A stretch of DNA of 64,000 nt from GCA-2720865 sp047630275 (GTDB lineage: Bacteria > Bdellovibrionota > Bacteriovoracia > Bacteriovoracales > Bacteriovoracaceae). A program made the position numbers and the translations under genes. Each line of letters opens with the position of its first letter. The first letter of the stretch is position 1. Below are positions 26,131 through 34,137 of this stretch, piece by piece. The notes below the pieces were generated by a model, which ran no database searches, was not told the DNA's origin, and saw only the letters and a list, made by a program, of their open reading frames with translations. The stretch spans positions 1,550,001 to 1,614,000 of the forward strand of contig JBLHVN010000001.1 in the NCBI GenBank assembly GCA_047630275.1, read 5' to 3'.

Positions 26131-26911
26131 TAGATATCTACTTCTTATGACTATTTTTACTTTCTCCTGCTTGTCTTCACACTCAAGTGTAAATCTGAGA
26201 AGTTGTGGAGGACAAACAGGCTCAAAGCATATTTATGGAGAAGGATTTGTTTCTTCAAAGGCCCACGTTTCATCAGATGCTTATATCTCTGAAGATGCTG
26301 AAGTTTGTGACAGAGCTTACGTGGGCCCTGGAGTTAAACTAACAGATAGATCAAAAGTATATGGAAGAGCAAAAGTGTTTAAAAATGCAGTTCTTTCAAA
26401 CAACTCTAAAGTCTTTGGTAGGGCAAGGATAAGTTCTAGAAGTACTGTGAAAATTTTAGAAGAAGCAAGAGTTTACGGCAACGCAAGAATTGAAGGTAAT
26501 TCCACTGTTTTTGGGAACGCCTCTATTTTTGGTGAATCAAAATTAAAAGATAATGCTATTGTTTGTGAATATCAAGTCGTTAAAGATGATGAAATAATTT
26601 CTGATTCATCTAAGTGTAATTCTGAAACGCCTGAGTCTGAATCAAAAGCAGATCCTCTTTTTGAGGTTACTAGCCCTTTTAATGGAACAAGAACTTCTGA
26701 GACAGTTATAGATCTGATTGGAGTGTTTAGATCTTCTAAAATCAACTCAATTGTAGTTAATGATTCTGTTTATGCCTCCCTTAGCTCTGGTGGAGAGTTT
26801 ATCTTTAACGATTTATCTTTAATAAATGGAGTAAATGAATTCTCCATACAGGCCTTTGATTCTGAAGGACGCTCAAGTGATCTTAAAACTTTCATCGTAA
26901 CTAAAGAGTAA
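26123..26911 (+). CDS. Exported beta-helix protein with C-terminal Ig-like domain
   Basis: Start chosen at ATG 26123, overlapping the upstream stop by 8 bases (translational coupling), giving a signal peptide at once (MINRYLLLMTIFTFSCLSSHS). Upstream in-frame starts would put the signal sequence internally. Length is 262 residues. The shared module (CGGQTGSKHIYGEGFV... VCDRAYVGPG) and about 12 hexads (SKVYGRA, SKVFGRA, ARVYGNA) are followed by a linker and a ~75-residue Ig-like domain (TSETVIDLIGVF ... GVNEFSIQAFDSEGRS), of the kind used for surface binding. Confidence 0.8.
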   Translation: MINRYLLLMTIFTFSCLSSHSSVNLRSCGGQTGSKHIYGEGFVSSKAHVSSDAYISEDAEVCDRAYVGPGVKLTDRSKVYGRAKVFKNAVLSNNSKVFGRARISSRSTVKILEEARVYGNARIEGNSTVFGNASIFGESKLKDNAIVCEYQVVKDDEIISDSSKCNSETPESESKADPLFEVTSPFNGTRTSETVIDLIGVFRSSKINSIVVNDSVYASLSSGGEFIFNDLSLINGVNEFSIQAFDSEGRSSDLKTFIVTKE

Positions 26912-26914
26912 TAT

Positions 26915-29900
26915 ATGAAACTAATCATCCTTTTTCTTTTTTCCTTTAGTCTAGAAGCTGCTCCTTTTTGCGATGGCGCACCTGGGGAAGTTCATATTAA
27001 TTCTGATGGAAGTAGTGGCGGCTTTGTTGCTACTACTGCCCATGTAGAGGAAAGTGTAATTGTCGAAGAATTTGCGAGCGTTTGTGATAAGGCGAGGGTT
27101 TTTGGAAATGTTAAGGTTAAAGACTTTTCTAGAATATATGGAAGATCGAAAATAAATGGAAATGTAATTATTAAGGATGAAGCTAGGGTATATGGTAGAG
27201 CAATAATTGTTGCCCCAAAACCAAGTGAACAGGTATATATTCAAGGCAATTCTAAAGTCTTTGGTTTTGCCACCGTTAGAGATAATGCCCGAATTGGTGG
27301 AAGTGCCGAACTTTCTGGTTACGTAAAAATTAAAGATGATGGACGGGTTTGTGAGGATTATAAACTAAAGGGAAGCGAAGAAGTTAGGAATAGTTTTAAA
27401 TATTGTGCGAGGCCTTTGGCGAGGATTAACATAAGCTATCCCAATGGAAATGAAATTGGGTCCAATGTCTTAATTGATGCTGGCGAGTCTATTTCTGGTG
27501 ATGGAGATGAGCTTTATTATAGATGGATTGTTGATGGAGTTAATAATGAAGGAATTGGTACATCTTCTCAAATTGAAACTAAATATTTAAATCAAGGACG
27601 TTTTTTTGTTAATCTAGAGGTTGTTGACTCAAGTGGAAGAAGTGATGAAGTAGAAGCTTTCGTTAAAATAGAGTCAGCTGTAAATACAGCCCCTGTTGCG
27701 ATTATTGAAGCAGATCATTACGAAACTAATAAAAATGAACTCTTAGTAAAGTTTGATGCAACAAAATCTAAAGACTCGGATGAGGGGGATTTTGTTTCAA
27801 CATATTTATGGGAATTTGGAGATGGTGAAACGTCAACAGAGGTAAAGCCTGTACATTTATTTAAAGGAAAAGGGATATATCTCGTAAATCTCAAAGTTGA
27901 AGACTCTGAAGGAAAAAGTGGTACAAGTGAAACTTACATAGAGGTTAATTGTAAAATTGAGTATGAAGGGGATAATAGTTGTCCTACTTTTAAATCTATC
28001 GATGAAAAAGTGCTGCCAATAAGTAGTGATAATTTTGAATTTGACATAAATAAATCTGGGATAATATTAGACAAAAACTCTGAATCTTCTGGACTATGGG
28101 TTGAATTTGTTGACACAGGTGAAGAATATGATTTTTCTGATGTAATAAGTATTAGTGGTAATAGTATTTATTTAAAAAAGAAAGATTTGCTAACTAAAAT
28201 TGGAAATACTAAATCAGCATTTAAAATAAAAATTCATGTTACTGATATAAATGGGAAGTTCCATCAAGGTTCAATAGTAAATGTCAAACTCGGTTCTTCA
28301 GCAATCGAGTTTAAATCAGCTAAAGAACCTACAATCCTAGAAATAAGTTCATCTGAGAATTCATATTTTAAAGAAATTATAAGTGATACATATGAAAAGA
28401 TAGAATTAAGTGATCTGCCATCTGGTCGATACGACGTAGTATATACAATAGACAAAGATGAGTATTTTACTTCTTTATATGTTAACGCTTTCTCTAAATA
28501 CCAACTAGAGCTTAAAAATGATGAAGTAAATGTAAAATTGGAAAATAGAATTGTTAATAGTGATGCATTACAGATGCTTATACCTCTTAAAAACTTTGAT
28601 AAAAAGGATGGCAATAGCGATTTTGAAAAAGAAAAAGAAGTATTAGGACCATTAGTAAAGGAAGCTTCATTGAATAACAGAAAAGACCCGCTTATCGTAG
28701 ATACTTCTTTGCATAAGGAGATTGAAATAGGGCATAAGTTTTTCACATATTTTGAAAATTCAAAGGATAATATTAGTATTTATGTTCATAGATATAGAAA
28801 AAAAGGTAATAAAATTATAATTGGCAAACCTTTTCTTAAAAAAGATTTTAGTTTGACTAATGTTTTGAGTGAAAAAGGAGATGGGCCTTGGCAGTCTTTT
28901 ATAGTTAAAATTCCAAAAGAATTAAACTCTGTAGCAATTGTTGCTTATGTTACTAATAATACGAAAACACCTAAGCCGAACGAGGTTCAGTGTGGTTCTG
29001 GAGTCTTTTTAGACTATAGAACTAGTTTTTCAAAACCTCGAATAACCAAAGTGTATCGATCTGATGGAAATGGCATAAGAAATGAAAAAAGATTCTTCCC
29101 TACCACTGTAGACGATGATCCTGAGTTCTTGAATACCTTTCAACATGATCTAGGAAAAGAATATTTATTACAGTTTGATGTTGAAGTCGAAAGGTCAATC
29201 GATCAATCTGTTAAGGAAATAATAGTTGGAATTCAAGGGTTTAGAGATATTGGAGCTACCGAAAAGATTGATTTATTTAGATTGAAAGATGATATCTATA
29301 AGCCAATTGAATATGATAGATCTCTTATTAAGGTTGGAGAAGTGAATGAGAATAATAGAGTTAAGGAGCTTCACCGAGTTACTTTCTCATTCAGGAAAGG
29401 GCACTTGAGCAGGGTTAATTTCTTAAGTACTTGGGATAAGAAAGATGCAAGACTGGTTAAGTTTAGCTTTAGAGGGGTGGTATCTCAAAATGAAAAGGTA
29501 GTGCTTACTAGCGACTTTAGCAAAGAGCAGGTCCCTTTGTATGATGCTAAAAAGGTTCTTAATAAAAGGTGTAACTTATACTCTCATGCGAAAAGAGTAA
29601 CCATGTATGGAACACTTAACTCCCTTTTAGCTTTAGAGAAAATATTAGAAAGCCCAGATCTTAAGGATCGTCGCTTCTGTAATGATATGGCGCTTCCTTT
29701 TGGTGGTGGTCCTTTCTCAGGGCACTTTGGACCCGATCACAAAATAGGAAAGGGGATTGATATGTTATATCCTATTCTTAAAGCTGATAAAATTAATTTG
29801 AATCGTTATCAGGAGTCACGGTTTTCAATTTTTCGAAAAGCTATGGTTCACCATAATGTGACTTCCCAAAAAAATATAGGAGATTGGATTGTGAGCCTGA

Positions 29901-30208
29901 GAGAGGGGTTGATAGTATTTCAGGATAGCCGAGATGAAATTAGAGAGAAAATTATAAAAGTGATTATTTCTTCAGGAAATGGGAAGAACTTTTATAAAAA
30001 CAAAAAGAAAATTAACTTAAAAAAAGAATGGCATTGGTCAGCTATTTTTGATGGAAAACTTCAAGTTGACAAAAAGAATGGGTCAAATGGACCAATCGAC
30101 ATTATTGATAAAAATGGTGTTAAAATAAATAATGCTAGTTTTGTAAAGGATGGTTTTTTTGGAAATGAAAGCGGACACTATAATCATATTCATATTAAAT
30201 TTAATTAA
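26915..30208 (+). CDS. Exported beta-helix/PKD protein ending in a LAS-type metallopeptidase domain
   Basis: A 1097-residue protein starting 3 bases after the previous stop. Signal peptide MKLIILFLFSFSLEAAP, shared module (CDGAPGEVHINSDG... VCDKARVFG), hexads to ~165, then two PKD-like domains (~172-255; ~262-348 with LWEFGDGETS). Residues ~350-900 are all-beta and unassigned. The last ~165 residues contain GHFGPDHKIGKGIDM (near 935-949) and end in HYNHIHIKF (near 1088-1096). This H-x6-D plus H-x-H arrangement is that of LAS peptidases (MepA, VanY, M15), which cut peptidoglycan cross-links. It is the only member with a predicted enzyme, probably a wall hydrolase presented at the surface; whether the target is self or prey wall is unknown. 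Confidence 0.75.
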   Translation: MKLIILFLFSFSLEAAPFCDGAPGEVHINSDGSSGGFVATTAHVEESVIVEEFASVCDKARVFGNVKVKDFSRIYGRSKINGNVIIKDEARVYGRAIIVAPKPSEQVYIQGNSKVFGFATVRDNARIGGSAELSGYVKIKDDGRVCEDYKLKGSEEVRNSFKYCARPLARINISYPNGNEIGSNVLIDAGESISGDGDELYYRWIVDGVNNEGIGTSSQIETKYLNQGRFFVNLEVVDSSGRSDEVEAFVKIESAVNTAPVAIIEADHYETNKNELLVKFDATKSKDSDEGDFVSTYLWEFGDGETSTEVKPVHLFKGKGIYLVNLKVEDSEGKSGTSETYIEVNCKIEYEGDNSCPTFKSIDEKVLPISSDNFEFDINKSGIILDKNSESSGLWVEFVDTGEEYDFSDVISISGNSIYLKKKDLLTKIGNTKSAFKIKIHVTDINGKFHQGSIVNVKLGSSAIEFKSAKEPTILEISSSENSYFKEIISDTYEKIELSDLPSGRYDVVYTIDKDEYFTSLYVNAFSKYQLELKNDEVNVKLENRIVNSDALQMLIPLKNFDKKDGNSDFEKEKEVLGPLVKEASLNNRKDPLIVDTSLHKEIEIGHKFFTYFENSKDNISIYVHRYRKKGNKIIIGKPFLKKDFSLTNVLSEKGDGPWQSFIVKIPKELNSVAIVAYVTNNTKTPKPNEVQCGSGVFLDYRTSFSKPRITKVYRSDGNGIRNEKRFFPTTVDDDPEFLNTFQHDLGKEYLLQFDVEVERSIDQSVKEIIVGIQGFRDIGATEKIDLFRLKDDIYKPIEYDRSLIKVGEVNENNRVKELHRVTFSFRKGHLSRVNFLSTWDKKDARLVKFSFRGVVSQNEKVVLTSDFSKEQVPLYDAKKVLNKRCNLYSHAKRVTMYGTLNSLLALEKILESPDLKDRRFCNDMALPFGGGPFSGHFGPDHKIGKGIDMLYPILKADKINLNRYQESRFSIFRKAMVHHNVTSQKNIGDWIVSLREGLIVFQDSRDEIREKIIKVIISSGNGKNFYKNKKKINLKKEWHWSAIFDGKLQVDKKNGSNGPIDIIDKNGVKINNASFVKDGFFGNESGHYNHIHIKFN

Positions 30209-31079
30209 AGCTAAATTGCAATTTATGCTAGTTGCTTTATTTATTTTAAATACTTCATATGCGATTGAAATTGATAAACTAAAATGGCCGAGTTCGACAA
30301 TAAAAACTAGTAAAGAATACAAAGTTTTAAAGAGTAAGTTTGTAAAATTAAATGGTATTAAGATCAGATTGGCGAGATATGATAAAAAGGGGATCTACTT
30401 AGTTAGAAGTTTTCAAGAAAATCAGTATAATGGGCTTATTATTCCTGATGGCTCAGAAATTCGTGTTTATAAAAATGGTACACCAGCTTCAATAAATCTG
30501 AGTAAAGATACAAAATTTAAATCTCTAATAATATCAAAACAATCACCAGTTAAATTCAGAAAGAATGGAATCCTTCAGTTTTCAGTGATAAAATCGAACT
30601 CTTTTTTTGGTAAGATAAAGTTCAAAGGAGGAGATATTTTTTCTCTTTTAAATCAAAATATAGTTAACCCATCATATAAAAAATATACTGATATGGACTT
30701 TAGGAAGGTGAAGGGAGTTACTTGGAATGAAGATAAGCACAATGATATACAGATAACTCAGTTTACACTTATTGAGCCTCATGCATTTGGTGGCGTTCGT
30801 TTAAGTTCTGATTCGATGGTTACTATAGACGGTAATGCCAATACGTTTTCACCTGTGACTGTGGACAATGAGGGGGATTTTTTTATTGGAAGTAAAAAGG
30901 TTAGCGGCTTTTATGGACAGCTGTATTTTTGTAAGGCTAAAGAAAAAATAACTCTATTAGGCGGAATTAGATACAGTGATGAAGAAAAAGCAAAAGAATT
31001 CTTTTTAGAGAATTATTTTGAGAAGTCTAAACCGTGTAATAAGGTAAAATATAAGAAGTTGTTAACTAAGTTTAAATGA
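30165..31079 (+). CDS. Exported protein of unknown function at the operon end
   Basis: The start is uncertain: ATG 30165 overlaps the peptidase gene and gives an extended hydrophobic N-terminus, while ATG 30225 lies after that stop and gives a very short signal (MLVALFILNTSYA). The mature part (~275 residues) is Lys-rich, beta-rich and basic, with a repeated theme of short strands (LIIPDGSEIRVYKNG) that recalls FecR-like folds, though no family is clear. It lacks the shared beta-helix module. Its close spacing suggests it is made with the peptidase. Confidence 0.65.
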   Translation: MKADTIIIFILNLIKAKLQFMLVALFILNTSYAIEIDKLKWPSSTIKTSKEYKVLKSKFVKLNGIKIRLARYDKKGIYLVRSFQENQYNGLIIPDGSEIRVYKNGTPASINLSKDTKFKSLIISKQSPVKFRKNGILQFSVIKSNSFFGKIKFKGGDIFSLLNQNIVNPSYKKYTDMDFRKVKGVTWNEDKHNDIQITQFTLIEPHAFGGVRLSSDSMVTIDGNANTFSPVTVDNEGDFFIGSKKVSGFYGQLYFCKAKEKITLLGGIRYSDEEKAKEFFLENYFEKSKPCNKVKYKKLLTKFK

Positions 31080-31174
31080 CTCTTTAATCTTTTCGATTTC
31101 AATATAAATTGATTTATACCACCTAATCAAAGAACCCTAGCACCTCTTGAAAAGCACCAAAACTCATGAAGCCT

Positions 31175-31201
31175 AAGGATAAGGTGCCAGCAGACTTGTA
31201 A
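31175..31201. repeat. Dispersed repeat, copy upstream of transposase
   Basis: Begins AAGGATAAGGTGCCAGCAGA. A diverged direct copy at 32973-32999 differs by transitions at four positions in the first 25. The core AGGATAAGGTGCCAG recurs exactly at 31483-31497. Confidence 0.6.
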
Positions 31202-31272
31202 GGTACTGGCTACTTGTACCAACTCAGACAATAGAAATAGCAAGCCTACTAATGTAAGTTAAAAAAATATTA

Positions 31273-31291
31273 GGACACAATCCTTGTGTCC
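31273..31291 (-). terminator. Hairpin with U run in minus orientation
   Basis: GGACACAA/TTGTGTCC with a 3-base loop. Read on the minus strand it is followed by TAATATTTTTTT, as in a rho-independent terminator. No intact minus-strand gene precedes it, which suggests the tail of an eroded element. Confidence 0.5.
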
Positions 31292-31484
31292 CTCATTGGC
31301 CTGTTCCTGAACTACTCTTACCCACTTTTGGGCCGATTAAGTCTGACTTGCGAGATTTAATAACTTTTGCTCATTCACTATCGGTCGGCATCTCTCTCGG
31401 CTGAAAGGCATACTTTGAGTGTGGCGTTCCCCTTAATTCTTCTGACCTTCGTTTTGATAACTGAGCGGCCGTTGGTGTCTTGAG

Positions 31485-31507
31485 GATAAGGTGCCAGGCA
31501 CCTTATC
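31485..31507. repeat. Perfect palindrome with GGTGCC core
   Basis: GATAAGGTGCC-A-GGCACCTTATC. REP-like palindrome related to the dispersed repeats flanking the transposase and to GCCAGGTGCC at 44727. Confidence 0.65.
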
Positions 31508-31537
31508 TGGTGCCCAGAACTGGACTTGAACCACCCC
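31508..31537 (-). pseudogene. tRNA 3'-end fragment
   Basis: On the minus strand this ends GGTTCAAGTCC then CAGTTCTGGGCACCA: a T-loop (TTCAAGT), one side of an acceptor stem and an encoded CCA. No matching 5' acceptor strand (GCCCAGA) or anticodon arm is found within 100 bases, so it is a fragment, possibly an attachment-site relic or material captured by a mobile element. Confidence 0.5.
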
Positions 31538-31616
31538 TAATTAACGCGTAAACCCATTAAGAAACCTGTCTAAGTAACTATAAACCATCCAAATTTACCG
31601 TTTATCAGAAATCACT

Positions 31617-31632
31617 TGTCGAATTTTCGACA
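31617..31632. repeat. 16-bp palindrome before the transposase gene
   Basis: TGTCGAA-TT-TTCGACA, 14 bases upstream of the transposase ATG and next to its ribosome binding site (AGAAGGAAT). It could be an operator for autoregulation or part of an element end. Confidence 0.45.
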
Positions 31633-31646
31633 GAAGGAATTATGAA

Positions 31647-32933
31647 ATGAATACGAAAAGTACGTCGCGCCTTGGAGCGTGTTATGGGTCGTATGACCCT
31701 GAATTGAAGAGAATTGTTGCGGAAACGCAAAATATTGATATTGCGATTAAACGAGGCGTTCCTCGTACGACGGCAATTTACTGGGCCAGTAAGGGAAAGG
31801 GGATTTCTTATAAACGCAGTTGTGCTGAAGTTTATCTTGAAGAAGAAATTGGGAAGCTTAAGAAAAAGTTAGAAAATGAACGAGCCAAGAATTTGTTTCT
31901 AAAAGAAGTGGCGATTTACGTTCCGGTAATTAAGGATAAAAGAAAGAGAGTATCGATTCGAATAAAGAAGGCCCTACTAAGGAAGATTGAGGAGTTTAAG
32001 AAGTATGCCTTTGTTTCAGACTTACTTAAGTTGATCGGATTGCATTACTCTACTTACATGCGTTGGAGAGCAGACTTAGCGGGATGCAAACTAACTCTGG
32101 ATGGACTATGTGGAAAGCGTAGAGATAATCAATTAACTGGTGATGAGGCAATGCAAATCTTGAAACTTGGAACTTCTAAAAAATTCAGTCACTTTTCTTT
32201 AACGGCCCTTTGGAAATATGCTTATAGGCATGGAATCGTGGTTTGCTCTATTGATACCTGGTTTAAGTACGTTGCCCTCTTTGGAATTAAGCGCGTACCG
32301 ACTAAGGGGAAGAAGATCATGTACGATATTGGTGTTCGGGCAAAGAAGCCTAATGAAATCTGGCATCTTGATCTAACTTATTTAAAACTTCGAAATGGAA
32401 ATAATGTATATCTTCAGGTGATCATTGATAACTATAGCCGCTACATAGTAAATTGGAAGTTGTTCGATTCAAGGACTGCAGAAAATACATATGATCTCTT
32501 AAACGAAGCTAAGGGCAAGCTGACTAAGAATTTGAGCACAGAAGTCTATATGGACAGTGGTGGAGAGAATAAGAATAAATTGGTGGATAAAATATTTTGG
32601 GGAAAGAACTTAAAAAGAGTTTTTGCGAAAGTGGATGTGAAGTATTCAAACTCGATTGTCGAAGCCTTCTTTAGGTCCATAAAAAATAATTATCTTTATG
32701 AAGGTACTTTTAAAAATATGGAGGCTCTGCGAAGGGAAGTGGCTTTTTACGTAAAGTCTCATAACCTCGAGATCCCTCATAGTGCCTTTGAGTTTCAAAC
32801 TCCACTTGAAATGTATAAGGGCGATTGGAGTGCGGAGAAAACGCAAAACATAAGGGAAGAAAAGGAGCGGTCCCTTGAGAGGCGAGTTCGAGTGAACCGT
32901 ACTTTTGCTTCATGCTCTACTTGTGTCTCATGA
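31647..32933 (+). CDS. DDE-type transposase (integrase-core, IS3/IS481-like)
   Basis: A 428-residue transposase with an rve integrase core. The catalytic triad is visible as Asp242 (IWHLDLTYL), Asp303 (VYMDSGGENK) and Glu339 (SIVEAFFRS), a D-60-D-35-E spacing. The N-terminal ~200 residues contain helix-turn-helix-like segments and a leucine-rich coiled coil (EEEIGKLKKKLENE). Unlike most IS3 elements it is one continuous frame without a programmed frameshift. It looks intact. A minimal ATG-AAA-TGA overlaps its start region. Element ends are not obvious; diverged direct repeats at 31175 and 32973 bracket it. Confidence 0.85.
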   Translation: MNTKSTSRLGACYGSYDPELKRIVAETQNIDIAIKRGVPRTTAIYWASKGKGISYKRSCAEVYLEEEIGKLKKKLENERAKNLFLKEVAIYVPVIKDKRKRVSIRIKKALLRKIEEFKKYAFVSDLLKLIGLHYSTYMRWRADLAGCKLTLDGLCGKRRDNQLTGDEAMQILKLGTSKKFSHFSLTALWKYAYRHGIVVCSIDTWFKYVALFGIKRVPTKGKKIMYDIGVRAKKPNEIWHLDLTYLKLRNGNNVYLQVIIDNYSRYIVNWKLFDSRTAENTYDLLNEAKGKLTKNLSTEVYMDSGGENKNKLVDKIFWGKNLKRVFAKVDVKYSNSIVEAFFRSIKNNYLYEGTFKNMEALRREVAFYVKSHNLEIPHSAFEFQTPLEMYKGDWSAEKTQNIREEKERSLERRVRVNRTFASCSTCVS

Positions 32934-32972
32934 CGTATTTTAAGGTCGTTAATTGGCCTAGGTATGATTAAC

Positions 32973-33030
32973 AAGGATAAAGTGCTAGTAGACTTATCCA
33001 GGTTTCATATCAGCAAGTAACCAGGTACCT
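32973..33030. repeat. Dispersed repeat, copy downstream of transposase
   Basis: Begins AAGGATAAAGTGCTAGTAGA, a direct but diverged copy of 31175-31201, and ends with an AGGTACCT palindrome resembling 44744-44764. It may be a REP-like unit or the scar of the insertion. Confidence 0.5.
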
Positions 33031-33038
33031 TTAAACCT

Positions 33039-33839
33039 TTAAAATCTTACGCCAAAAGCGGCTCCACTAGTGAAGCTGGTGTTGTCTAGTTGCTTTTCCC
33101 AGCGGGCATGGGTGGCGCCTACTTCTAGTAGTAAGTAGGCCCTGTCGTTTTTTGTGCTGTACTTAAAGCCAAAGAGTCCACCATAGCTTCTGCTGGTTCC
33201 GCGGACATTTTCTGTACCAAAGGTAGTTGAGCTTAACTTGCCTTCAGACTTGTAGGCTGCATAGTAGGTGTTCAAATAATAAAGGGAGCTCTTAGAAGTT
33301 CTATAGCCAGTAATCAAATTTAGATCATAGGCCTCTACTTCAATAGAGGCGCTATAGCTTCTTGGGTTTGAGCCGTTATTGCTTACGTTTAATGTCCCTT
33401 CACTTTGATCTGAAGAGCCAAAGCCCATGGCCAAGGCCATCTTTAGTCCTTCTTCTGATTTGGCTTCAGGGGCTCCGATGAATTGAAACTTTAGCCCGAT
33501 TAAATCTGGTGAGTCATGAACGGCCCGGTAATAGAGGTCAAGTCTTTCAACCAAACTTAGGTGGGCCAGTCCTCCAAAAGAGAAACTTCTATCTAGGGAA
33601 GCTTGAGTTGAGACGGTTGGGTCTATATTGAAAACGACAATAGAATAGACTTCTCCAAGGGTTATTTTATTTGAAGATCCCACATTTATTTGTGCCTCTC
33701 CCTTTATCTTCAAATCAACAAAGCTTCCCCCTGTTGTCTCTGGAGTTGAGAACCTAGCGGCAGGCATATGATAGTCAACATCAATTGAGCAAGAAGAAAT
33801 TAAGATTGTACCAATGATAAGGATAATGTTTTTAGTCAT
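33039..33839 (-). CDS. Lipoprotein/outer-membrane beta-barrel-like protein
   Basis: Start set at ATG 33839 (266 residues), which puts a lipoprotein signal (ILIIGTILISSC) at the N-terminus; an upstream in-frame ATG at 33869 is less likely. The mature part alternates amphipathic strands (SLYYLNTYYAAYKSEG, YGGLFGFKYST, AYLLLEVGATHARWEK) and ends in aromatic-rich AAFGVRF, like small outer-membrane barrels. Combining a lipobox with a barrel is uncommon but known. The product is not assignable to a family. Confidence 0.65.
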   Translation of the reverse strand: MTKNIILIIGTILISSCSIDVDYHMPAARFSTPETTGGSFVDLKIKGEAQINVGSSNKITLGEVYSIVVFNIDPTVSTQASLDRSFSFGGLAHLSLVERLDLYYRAVHDSPDLIGLKFQFIGAPEAKSEEGLKMALAMGFGSSDQSEGTLNVSNNGSNPRSYSASIEVEAYDLNLITGYRTSKSSLYYLNTYYAAYKSEGKLSSTTFGTENVRGTSRSYGGLFGFKYSTKNDRAYLLLEVGATHARWEKQLDNTSFTSGAAFGVRF

Positions 33840-34137
33840 CTTTTTTCCGATTTGGCCCTCATGAACCATGAACGATCTTATTAGAATTATCTGTTTATTC
33901 TTAAGTCTAATTTTAAAGTATTCATTAAAAATTCTCTTTTATGAGAAGGGGTTCGTCAATGGTTAAAGGTTACTGAGCTATTAGGAAATGAGGCTCTTAT
34001 TTCCCGTAGTTAACTAGGCATCAATAGAGTGACTAAGATTTCGACATATAAATAATACCTCTTTTTTTAGTCAATCTCCATTTTCCTTTTAACCTCGCTA
34101 CTATTAGGGGAACTTATTATTTATAACGGAGACGAAG

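Larger units (their letters stand above)
31080..31646. other. 567-base region of repeat and mobile-element debris
   Basis: No intact gene. It holds a dispersed repeat (31175-31201), a minus-strand terminator-like hairpin (31273-31291), a perfect palindrome (31485-31507), a tRNA 3' fragment (31508-31537) and a 16-bp palindrome just before the transposase (31617-31632). On the minus strand, ~31480-31382 reads as an open stretch (containing KVRRIKGNATLKVCLSAERD, then stop) that may be the eroded end of a transposon gene. Base composition is visibly less AT-rich than the flanks. Confidence 0.5.

Noticed and set aside
12545..26900. CRISPR-like short spaced repeats
   Set aside because: The recurring TATGGAAACGC-type units are in-frame codons of hexapeptide repeats; they vary, have no constant repeat length with unique spacers, and no cas genes are present.
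28264..28746. Minus-strand 160-codon frame inside the metallopeptidase gene
   Set aside because: The plus-strand frame is continuous with signal peptide and PKD/peptidase domains; the antisense product is Ser/Phe-rich shadow sequence.
31508..31600. Complete tRNA gene
   Set aside because: Only the T-loop side and 3' acceptor strand are present; no D-arm, anticodon arm or 5' acceptor strand was found.
31642..31650. MK-stop mini-ORF as programmed frameshift signal of the transposase
   Set aside because: The transposase is complete in one frame from ATG 31647 with its own ribosome binding site, so no frameshift is needed.
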